Assembly: GCF_025460805.1 (NCBI RefSeq)
Contig: NZ_JAMXFJ010000003.1
Location: forward strand, 407,555-471,554
Direction of reading: 5' to 3'
From: Microvirga sesbaniae
GTDB lineage: Bacteria; Pseudomonadota; Alphaproteobacteria; Rhizobiales; Beijerinckiaceae
Length of the DNA: 64,000 nt
The translations under genes were made by a program, and so were the position numbers. Positions 21,745 to 27,148 of the stretch are shown here, piece after piece (the stretch's first letter is position 1; each line of letters starts with the position of its first letter). Under the pieces are notes generated by a model. The model saw only the letters and a program-made list of their open reading frames with translations. It was not told the DNA's origin and ran no database searches.

Positions 21745-22011
21745 TCAAGCTGGTTGCGGCTCCGGCGCTTGGAGCTTCACCAGCAGGTCGCGATGAGCAT
21801 ACCAGTCCCTGAGCGTCTCCTGCATTTCGTGCAGCGCCGCCTTGGCGCCTGCGGTGGGCTGGGCCTCCCAGGCGAGTTCCTGAATGAGAGCAATTTGATC
21901 CGAGATCTGCTGCTTGAGGTCGTTGATGTCGCTCGTGAGCCTTTCCAGTTCTTCCGGCGGACGAAGTGCAGAGACGGATTGGCTAGAAAGACCATCTTCA
22001 AGTTTGAGCAT
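21745..22011 (-). CDS. Small coiled-coil hypothetical protein (88 aa)
   Basis: Predicted soluble helical protein: residues 20-50 (LERLTSDINDLKQQISDQ and following) show a heptad-like pattern, followed by a second helix around LHEMQETLRDWYAHRD. No function recognised. The acidic/amphipathic composition and uninterrupted frame favour a real gene, but the Shine-Dalgarno is weak. Confidence 0.5.
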   Translation of the reverse strand: MLKLEDGLSSQSVSALRPPEELERLTSDINDLKQQISDQIALIQELAWEAQPTAGAKAALHEMQETLRDWYAHRDLLVKLQAPEPQPA

Positions 22012-22083
22012 GTCTCGGCATAGCGCCTGATGGGCTTAAAGCCAAGCTTCCCACCCCACGTCCCTGCCAAGCACGATCTCACG

Positions 22084-22123
22084 AAGAGCCCTGCCGTTGC
22101 CGTGGCGGGACGTCAGGGCTCTT
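22084..22123. repeat. 10-bp inverted repeat, intergenic hairpin
   Basis: Arms aagagccctg (22084-22093) and cagggctctt (22114-22123) are perfectly complementary with a 20-base loop. It lies between the leftward coiled-coil gene and the rightward 87-aa gene. It lacks a U-tract on either strand, so it may be a structured leader or an operator rather than a terminator. Confidence 0.4.
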
Positions 22124-22213
22124 AACCCCGCCTCAAGGAGGCATGCCTCATCCTCGCCTTGCTTTCAGAGAAACTGGCACAAGCCACGGGAAAGCGCACA
22201 AGGGGCATGCACA

Positions 22214-22477
22214 ATGGATCACACTGATCTCTTAGAGTTGGTCGCTGACGATCTGACCCAAAGCGTCTCAAAGATGCTCATCGAGATGGGCTCGGAAGAC
22301 GGTCAGAGGTTCGCCAGAAGAGCCCTCGTCAATTTCGCAACCCAAGCCCTTAGCGGCGCTCCTAGGGTCGGCGGGATGGACATCTCGACTTTCACAGACG
22401 GTGAGAGACACGCTCTGGCTCAAGCCTCGGCTATGGTGCTCGCAACCATCCAAGCGGATGCTTCGAGGCCACAGTAG
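22214..22477 (+). CDS. Hypothetical protein (87 aa)
   Basis: The ATG at 22214 (MDHTDLLELVADDL) is preceded by AAGGGG and gives an acidic, Ala/Leu-rich soluble protein of 87 aa. The open frame extends 39 codons upstream, but that part is low-complexity and lacks coding character. No domain recognised. Confidence 0.5.
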   Translation: MDHTDLLELVADDLTQSVSKMLIEMGSEDGQRFARRALVNFATQALSGAPRVGGMDISTFTDGERHALAQASAMVLATIQADASRPQ

Positions 22478-22601
22478 GAAGCCGGGAGGCGATCTCCTCC
22501 GGATGCCACTTGCGCTGTTGCTATCTCTTCACTGGCGGCAATCTTCAGGTTGGAGGCCCGCGCACTCCAAACGCTGGAAGAAGGCCGTCAGCGACAGCAC
22601 C

Positions 22602-22638
22602 CCCCAAAAAGAAAGAACCCCAAGCGGGGAACTTGGGG
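22602..22638 (-). terminator. Rho-independent terminator, leftward
   Basis: Stem ccccaag/cttgggg (22618-22624 and 22632-22638) with a 7-base loop. Read on the minus strand it is followed by TTCTTTCTTTTT. The 14-base tract ccccaaaaagaaag recurs exactly at 23308-23321 beside a second hairpin. No minus-strand coding gene lies directly upstream of it, so the transcript it ends is unknown. Confidence 0.55.
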
Positions 22639-22820
22639 CTCTCTCACAGAGGACCATGAAGTAGCTTATGCGTCTGCCTGGGATATTCGGCGAAGAAGGC
22701 CCAGGCATAGACCCAACTCTGCGCCTGTCATTTTGGTCCGCCTCACATCCAATAATTTCGCCTAAGGCACAGGTGGAAACAATCTCGCCTCTTGCTGTTA
22801 CCGAGAGGATGGGGGCTGCG

Positions 22821-23033
22821 ATGCCTGAGATTGCTAAAGCTTCGTACTATCGGGAATTGAAGCGGGAGTTGGACTTACGTGAAACCGAGGCCCAGCTTCT
22901 TGCGGCTGCCGCGGAGAAGCTCGAACGGGAAAGTCAGACCGTCATAGCCGAAGCAATCCGCGATATGTGGCGGCACAATGAGGTTGCGAGGCTCAGACTT
23001 CAGACCCAGTTAGGTGCCCTTTTCTTCTGCTGA
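22821..23033 (+). CDS. Hypothetical helical protein (70 aa)
   Basis: ATG at 22821 (MPEIAKASYYRELKRELDLR), with an in-frame alternative at 22809. The whole protein looks helical and charged, with a coiled-coil-like middle (TEAQLLAAAAEKLERES). No function recognised. The open frame extends further upstream, but the upstream part is Pro/Ser-rich and less convincing. Confidence 0.45.
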   Translation: MPEIAKASYYRELKRELDLRETEAQLLAAAAEKLERESQTVIAEAIRDMWRHNEVARLRLQTQLGALFFC

Positions 23034-23101
23034 ACAACGGACGTGCACTGGCAGCCCAACGAGCCGCTTTAAGATATCAAAGAAAAGCCCAGTCGAACGG
23101 C

Positions 23102-23212
23102 CTAGATCACCGATAGCGTGACCGCGGAATGCACCCCGAGGAAAGTCAGACCAGCGGCAATCGACACAGCCAACACAGTCGTCCTGAGGTCATCCTCATC
23201 CTGGTCGTTCAT
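23102..23212 (-). CDS. Small single-pass membrane protein (36 aa)
   Basis: A 36-aa gene with ribosome-binding site GGGAG seven bases before the ATG. Acidic N-terminus (MNDQDEDDLRTT), then a hydrophobic segment running to the C-terminus (TVLAVSIAAGLTFLGV and on). Consistent with a single transmembrane helix. No homologue recognised. Confidence 0.5.
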   Translation of the reverse strand: MNDQDEDDLRTTVLAVSIAAGLTFLGVHSAVTLSVI

Positions 23213-23307
23213 GGGGCCGCTCCCGAAAGTCGCTTCCTTTTGCTGGATAACGCTTGCGAGGTTCGGATGATTCCGTGTGGGCAGTAGTGAATACGGGCTA
23301 CTTCTCT

Positions 23308-23342
23308 CCCCAAAAAGAAAGCCCCCTTGGCCTCAAGGGAGC
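23308..23342 (-). terminator. Rho-independent terminator, leftward
   Basis: Stem CCCTTG/CAAGGG with loop gcct, extended by two more pairs across a mismatch (23321-23342). On the minus strand it is followed by CTTTCTTTTT. It shares the tract ccccaaaaagaaag with the terminator at 22602-22638. It sits about 95 nt upstream of the 36-aa minus-strand gene and could end a short leftward RNA made from 23343-23596. Confidence 0.55.
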
Positions 23343-23596
23343 GCTGGAGGTTCCGGCTCGTGTACATGGGTCAAACCGCTGCGCCGGGGACCACTTACCT
23401 ACATGGCTAAGCTCAGCGTGTCTGTCTGGTTCCAGACAGTTCTGCACTTCAATCCTAGGTCTCGCCGACCTCGGGGGACCTAGCCCTATGGAACGCAGCC
23501 CGATCAGGTAGCTCTCCATCCCCGAAGGCTCCCTGGAACCACGACCATACTTTCCCATTTCTCCGACACCCGAAGCGCCAAGATGGGAACGTGACG
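23343..23596. other. Gene-free stretch with strong secondary structure
   Basis: No convincing coding frame. It contains a 7-bp hairpin ctgtctg/cagacag with loop gttc (23422-23439) and a longer imperfect dyad between cctaggtc (23454-23461) and ggacctag (near 23476-23483). With the leftward terminator at its left edge, a minus-strand small RNA is possible but unproven. Confidence 0.25.
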
Positions 23597-23755
23597 ATGA
23601 TGACCCAGAACGAACGAACCGCCCTCGCAATGCTACGCTCCGGCTTTAGCTGGCAGGATGCCTCTGACGCGAGCCACGTAAGCATCGATCGGTTGAAGGA
23701 GTTGTGGGCGGCGAACGGGGCTCACTCAAAGAGAGATGATGCCAACCGGCGTTGA
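23597..23755 (+). CDS. Small hypothetical protein, HTH-like (52 aa)
   Basis: Starts at ATG 23597 (or 23600). The peptide is LAMLRSGFSWQDASDASH followed by VSIDRLKELW. The spacing of hydrophobic residues suggests a helix-turn-helix, as in small phage or plasmid DNA-binding proteins. The Shine-Dalgarno is poor (GGGAACGTGACG), so the gene call rests on composition. No family assigned. Confidence 0.4.
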   Translation: MMTQNERTALAMLRSGFSWQDASDASHVSIDRLKELWAANGAHSKRDDANRR

Positions 23756-24076
23756 TGACGCATTCTGGCGGATCTTTGCCCGGTCCAAGAACGCCCCTTG
23801 AGGTGGCATGAGGGCATTTTCCGAGTACAAGCCAACCACCAAACCATCGGGGCTGCCATCGCGCGGCCCCTTCTCGTTCCAAGGTGCCATTTCCTTCCGC
23901 TCCTCTCCGTCGCCAGCGGCGTTTCTCGTCTGGCAGGGACTCGCACCCCATCCGACCAACTTTGGCCGTTTGGTTTTATCTCTGAAAGAATGCCTCTAGG
24001 GTAACCTGAAGTGGACCTGTAGCATGGCCCGAGAGTAACCTAGGGATGGATCGGAGGATCTCTCTGGGAGGTCGCT
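23756..24076. other. Stretch without a supported gene
   Basis: About 320 nt. Three frames are open across 23800-24000, but none has a good ribosome-binding site or a recognisable product. The 63-aa frame starting at 23808 is the most plausible and remains unsupported. Confidence 0.3.
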
Positions 24077-24202
24077 ATGAGGACAGTCATGTCCTTATTC
24101 ACTGTCATTCTCACCCTGACCCTCGCCACCTTGTTCGTCCTCATGGCTGGTCTGTATCTGATCTCACTGTTCCTAGACCCATCGATGATGCGCTTCTGGT
24201 GA
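24077..24202 (+). CDS. Small single-pass membrane protein (41 aa)
   Basis: ATG preceded by GGGAGG at an ideal six-base spacing. The peptide MRTVMSLFTVILTLTLATLF continues as a hydrophobic helix to about residue 33 and ends DPSMMRFW. Clear transmembrane character. It is the only rightward member of the five tiny membrane proteins in the island. Confidence 0.55.
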   Translation: MRTVMSLFTVILTLTLATLFVLMAGLYLISLFLDPSMMRFW

Positions 24203-24392
24203 CCAGAGAGGCCATTTTGTTTGTGCCACGCCAATGAAAGGGTATCGACAGGATCGCGGCGAGGAATTCCCCCCGGTGCCCCTCGCGCCACACACGCGGT
24301 CCATAGAAGCGTGACGACACCCGCCCCATACCGCACACTGGGCAAAGGCGTCGGCAGAGCAGATCCAAGTTTCGAGCAAGTTCGGTCTGTCC

Positions 24393-24542
24393 TTATCCGT
24401 TGCCAATGATCTTACTGGCTAGGGCTGACAGGATGAACTGTGGGCCATATCCGGTGATCTCCGATGCAATGATCGCACCAATGACGATGGCAGAAGCAAC
24501 CGCAACTCGGCGGACGCGAGGGTTATGCTGTTCTATCCTCAT
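24393..24542 (-). CDS. Small single-pass membrane protein (49 aa)
   Basis: Very good ribosome-binding site (AAGGAG, six bases before the ATG). Basic N-terminus MRIEQHNPRVRR, then a hydrophobic helix VAVASAIVIGAIIASEI, then a second moderately hydrophobic stretch (FILSALASKII). It is divergent from the HTH-like gene at 24589 with 46 nt between starts. No homologue recognised. Confidence 0.6.
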   Translation of the reverse strand: MRIEQHNPRVRRVAVASAIVIGAIIASEITGYGPQFILSALASKIIGNG

Positions 24543-24588
24543 AGGATTCTCCTTAAGAATAGACCTGGGAGCATACGCGCCTCACAAC

Positions 24589-25056
24589 ATGGCTGAGGTG
24601 CTCCGTCACACAGCATCGGGACAGGCTGTTCCACGAGGGCTTACCCCTAAGGCTGTCCGTCTTGGACTCGGTCAGCGGCACGACAATCCCAAGCGGTTTA
24701 AGGACCCCTTCGATGTCATCAGCCCTTTGGGTCAGAAGATCCTTGCAGAGAACTGGCATTGGGTTGCCGCTGATCTCCAACAGGCGAAGCAGTCTAAGCC
24801 AATCGTGAGGGAGACCTCAAAGGCGCTGGCAAGACTCAAGGAGGGTCGCCGTCGTGAGATGACGACCCAGATTGACGTCTGTTGGCTACGTGATCACTTC
24901 CCTAAACTGACCCAGGACGAGATCGCCAGTCTTGTCGACATCACGCAGTCGCTGGTGAGCCGCTACGCGAAGCTTCAGGGGAAGCAGAGGGATCATGTGA
25001 AGAACCCGTTACGGAGCCACCATGGCTGCTGCCACAATGGTTGCAGCATATCCTGA
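24589..25056 (+). CDS. Hypothetical protein with C-terminal HTH-like motif (155 aa)
   Basis: Taken from the ATG at 24589 (MAEVLRHTASGQAVPRG); the frame is open to 24400, but that part is antisense to a convincing small gene. Near the C-terminus, WLRDHFPKLTQDEIASLVD followed by ITQSLVSRYAKLQ has the pattern of a helix-turn-helix (tqdEIAsLvdItqslVSRYa). It could be a DNA-binding regulator of the island. The last 16 codons overlap the 38-aa membrane protein on the other strand. Confidence 0.5.
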   Translation: MAEVLRHTASGQAVPRGLTPKAVRLGLGQRHDNPKRFKDPFDVISPLGQKILAENWHWVAADLQQAKQSKPIVRETSKALARLKEGRRREMTTQIDVCWLRDHFPKLTQDEIASLVDITQSLVSRYAKLQGKQRDHVKNPLRSHHGCCHNGCSIS

Positions 25057-25125
25057 GACGGTGACGAGTGGGCCGAGCACAACAGCTGCTGCAAGGAGGC
25101 CGAGAGAGGTCTTAAGGGTACGCAT
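25009..25125 (-). CDS. Small membrane or exported peptide (38 aa)
   Basis: GAGGAG precedes the ATG by eight bases. The peptide MRTLKTSLGLLAAAVVLGPL continues VTVSGYAATIVAAAMVAP. It has a short basic start and then is nearly all hydrophobic, so it could be a single transmembrane helix or a secreted peptide (a possible signal-peptidase site lies near VSGYA). Its 3' end overlaps the end of the convergent HTH-like gene. Confidence 0.5.
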   Translation of the reverse strand: MRTLKTSLGLLAAAVVLGPLVTVSGYAATIVAAAMVAP

Positions 25126-25304
25126 AACGAGGCTCCTCAAATGTTGGACCTCAAGCCTGACCCCATAAGGCTAACCGATGGTTAACCTTGGCAATAGCGA
25201 TTGCTGCCCTTCTGGTCACCTGATCTTAATCCCTCCCCTGCTCTAAGCCCGCTCTTTCGATCCCCAGAACAAGCTCTTTCACTGACAAGCCCATCGAGCA
25301 ATTC

Positions 25305-25760
25305 ATGAACAATCAAGCCATTATCTTCACAGACGGAGCTTGCCTCGGTAACCCTGGACCAGGAGGCTATGCCGCTGTGGTCACTATTGCAGGCCATGAG
25401 CAGATCATCGTCGGACGCGACCGCTCGACGACGAACAACAAGATGGAGATGACAGCAGCCATCAAGGCGCTTGAAGCTGTCCCTCAGGATCTTCCCATCG
25501 TGATCCACAGCGACAGCCAGTACGTCATCAAAGGCGCGACCGAGTGGCTCCGTGGGTGGAAGGCCAAAGGGTGGCGCAAGGCTGACGGCAGGCCTGTCAT
25601 GAACCAGGATCTGTGGATGAAGATGGACGCTGTCATGGTGGGCCGGAAAATCACTTGGAAGTGGGTCAAGGGCCACGCTGGTCACCCTGAGAATGAGCGA
25701 GTGGATCAACTGGCGAACTGGGAAGCCGTGAGGGCTTCAGCGGGGTCGAGTGATTCATGA
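25305..25760 (+). CDS. rnhA: Ribonuclease HI
   Basis: Cleaves the RNA strand of RNA-DNA hybrids. The 151-aa protein keeps all catalytic residues at E. coli numbering: Asp10 (FTDGACLGNPGPGG), Glu48 (TTNNKMEMTA), Asp70 (HSDSQY), His124 (KGHAGHPENERVD) and Asp134. Codon use is plainer than in core genes, and it lies in the tRNA-flanked island. It is probably an additional, element-derived copy rather than the sole chromosomal rnhA; that cannot be confirmed from this window. Confidence 0.95.
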   Translation: MNNQAIIFTDGACLGNPGPGGYAAVVTIAGHEQIIVGRDRSTTNNKMEMTAAIKALEAVPQDLPIVIHSDSQYVIKGATEWLRGWKAKGWRKADGRPVMNQDLWMKMDAVMVGRKITWKWVKGHAGHPENERVDQLANWEAVRASAGSSDS

Positions 25761-25801
25761 GGAACTGCTGAGCAAAGGACGCTACCACGAGAGCTATGGC
25801 C

Positions 25802-25850
25802 AATCTTCAACTAACACCCTCAGATACTCAGTAAGTGTTAGTTGAAGATT
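25802..25850. repeat. 16-bp perfect inverted repeat
   Basis: Left arm aatcttcaactaacac (25802-25817) and right arm gtgttagttgaagatt (25835-25850) are exact reverse complements separated by 17 bases. It begins 42 nt after the rnhA stop. There is no U-run on either side, so it is a weak terminator candidate; a protein-binding site, replication/priming structure or remnant of a mobile element are alternatives. Confidence 0.7.
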
Positions 25851-25940
25851 TCAGGATTGCGAACGCTTCAGCAGCATGGCCTTATGCCTCCCCAATCGAT
25901 TTTCACTGACCGCACAAGCTTCAAATTGCAAGGGAATGGC

Positions 25941-26234
25941 ATGGAATTCAAATCGAAATCGGAAACGGAGGCCGTTGCGGACGCTTATCCTTCGGTGCTT
26001 GCCTCAACGGCCGAAGAGAAGCTTCACTATCTTCTAAACGCGGTTGAGAGCATGGACCGGCGAACCGCACAAGAGTTGGAGCGGCTCGACAGCAGCGGCG
26101 CTGAAGAGGAACTTAAAGCGTTCATCAGACAGGACATTCTGGCTCGCCACCAAGTAAGGCGATCGCCTCTTCAGGACTCAGTGGAGGAGCTACGTGCGTT
26201 CTACCGTGCTTCGACGCCAGAGAGCCAAAACTGA
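25941..26234 (+). CDS. Hypothetical protein (97 aa)
   Basis: ATG at 25941 (MEFKSKSETEAVADAY) preceded by AAGGGA. The frame is open back into the inverted repeat, but the upstream part lacks a start with a ribosome-binding site. The protein is acidic and helical, with no domain recognised. A good rightward terminator follows 24 nt after the stop, which supports a real transcription unit ending here. Confidence 0.5.
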   Translation: MEFKSKSETEAVADAYPSVLASTAEEKLHYLLNAVESMDRRTAQELERLDSSGAEEELKAFIRQDILARHQVRRSPLQDSVEELRAFYRASTPESQN

Positions 26235-26257
26235 GCGTTAGCTTAGGCTGACCACAC

Positions 26258-26279
26258 GGCCCTCACGGGCCACTTTTTT
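26258..26279 (+). terminator. Rho-independent terminator, rightward
   Basis: Stem ggccc/gggcc with a four-base loop (26258-26271), followed by ac and six T residues (26274-26279). Placed correctly to end the 97-aa gene and possibly the rnhA unit. Confidence 0.75.
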
Positions 26280-26311
26280 GCAGTCCGAGACGGTGCCCTC
26301 AGGCACCCAAT

Positions 26312-26349
26312 CGCCCCAGCCGAGGAATAGCCCCTCCCCAGCTGGGGCG
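26312..26349. repeat. 9-bp inverted repeat between convergent genes
   Basis: cgccccagc (26312-26320) pairs with gctggggcg (26341-26349) around a 20-base loop. A smaller hairpin ggtgcc/ggcacc lies at 26292-26307. Possible backup termination signal between the rightward 97-aa gene and the leftward DUF6894 gene; no clear U-tract. Confidence 0.4.
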
Positions 26350-26369
26350 TTTCATGTCGATCAATGACC

Positions 26370-26618
26370 CTAGCCGACGAATGAACCCTGCTGGATTTCC
26401 GGCAGGGACACCCTGAGGACCTTCTTCAGTCGCTCATCGATCACCTCGATGATGATCTCTGATCGCGCATCCGGCGGCATTTCAGTCCACCGTTCCAGGA
26501 GCCGGTGCCCTATCCTGAGGACCTCAACACGGGCGGCTGCTAGGTCAGGCAGCTCCACACCATCGCAGTCCTCATCGACGCCAAACCTGCTCCGAACATC
26601 TATGTAATAGAGTGGCAT
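26370..26618 (-). CDS. DUF6894-family protein (82 aa)
   Basis: The ATG at 26618 gives MPLYYIDVRSRFGVDEDCDG, then VELPDLAAARVEVLRIG and a C-terminal IIIEVIDERLKKVLRVSL. That order (MPxYxxDV, D.eGvELPDLaaAr, v.De.gr.ll.v) is the pattern I recognise as DUF6894, a small protein family of unknown function expanded in Methylobacteriaceae and Bradyrhizobiaceae. An upstream in-frame ATG (26675) is less likely. Confidence 0.7.
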   Translation of the reverse strand: MPLYYIDVRSRFGVDEDCDGVELPDLAAARVEVLRIGHRLLERWTEMPPDARSEIIIEVIDERLKKVLRVSLPEIQQGSFVG

Positions 26619-26703
26619 GGCTGCCAGCCCTCCATTCACGTGGGTCAGTTCCCTCAGGTTCAGCCAGGATTGCATCGGCTCGATGAACCTCTCAGGAACA
26701 AGG

Positions 26704-26907
26704 ATGCAAGCGCCTCAGGATGGCTGGATATTGGAGCCTTGTGCTGATCATGACCCGGTTCTTGCCGTTACGAGGCGACTCATCCGACCAGAATGGAGGT
26801 TCTATAGGCCAGTGGCGTCATGCAAAATGCCTATGCTCATGCGTGGCGGACCTGAGTGGGTCGCTCTCAAGCAGATCGTGGAAAAGCTAGAAAATTTATT
26901 ATCTTAG
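26704..26907 (+). CDS. Possible hypothetical protein (67 aa)
   Basis: Frame starting MQAPQDGWILEPCADHDP and ending LVALKQ-like residues near the C-terminus (WVALKQIVEKLENLLS). Composition is protein-like, but the ribosome-binding site is weak and no family is recognised. It ends 18 nt before the tRNA-Ser 3' end. Treat as tentative. Confidence 0.3.
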   Translation: MQAPQDGWILEPCADHDPVLAVTRRLIRPEWRFYRPVASCKMPMLMRGGPEWVALKQIVEKLENLLS

Positions 26908-26922
26908 GGGATGACAAAGCGA

Positions 26923-26935
26923 GATGGCGGAGGGG
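26923..26935 (+). repeat. Candidate attachment-site copy (tRNA-Ser proximal)
   Basis: Same 13 bases as 21343-21355. This copy includes the 3' acceptor stem, discriminator and CCA end of the tRNA-Ser on the minus strand. It would be the crossover site if an element had integrated here. Confidence 0.5.
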
Positions 26936-27014
26936 GTGGGATTCGAACCCACGGTGGGCTTGCACCCACGGCGGTTTTCAAGACCGCTGCCTTAAACCAC
27001 TCGGCCACCCCTCC
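26925..27014 (-). tRNA. tRNA-Ser (anticodon UGA)
   Basis: Read on the minus strand the gene starts GGAGGGGTGGCCGAG and has an anticodon stem-loop GCGGTCTTGAAAACCGC with anticodon TGA. It has a long variable arm (CGTGGGTGCAAGCCCACCG) typical of serine tRNAs, a T-arm GGGTTCGAATCCC and an encoded CCA. Acceptor strands GGAGGGG and CCCCTCC pair fully. Its 3' end faces the island, and 13 bases of it recur at the island's far edge. Confidence 0.97.
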
Positions 27015-27148
27015 GGATGCGGAGAAATCCGCACCGGCACTCATCCTTCTCTAAGGCCGCCCGGCCGGACACGTCAACCGACACGGCCTGATCTCCCCGG
27101 CGATAGCCCTCCCCGCAAGCCTTGCCCGCAACCCTTGCCCGCAGGCCC

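Larger units (their letters stand above)
21343..26935. mobile_element. Putative tRNA-Ser-associated genomic island (5.6 kb, no integrase seen)
   Basis: The block lies between the 3' end of tRNA-Ser and a 13-bp copy of that tRNA 3' end (21343-21355 and 26923-26935). Base composition is visibly less GC-rich than the flanking core, and the genes are small, mixed in strand and mostly unrecognisable. Contents: an extra-looking RNase HI, small hypothetical proteins, five tiny membrane proteins, inverted repeats and two similar terminators. This is the usual geometry of an element integrated at a tRNA 3' end. No tyrosine recombinase, transposase or structural phage gene is visible, so it may be a decayed prophage or satellite, or be mobilised in trans. 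Inference. Confidence 0.55.

Noticed and set aside
23930-23970. tRNA-like T-arm (ggggtgcgagtccc on the minus strand)
   Set aside because: No matching acceptor, D-arm or anticodon stem could be built around it, and the loop deviates from TTCRANY.
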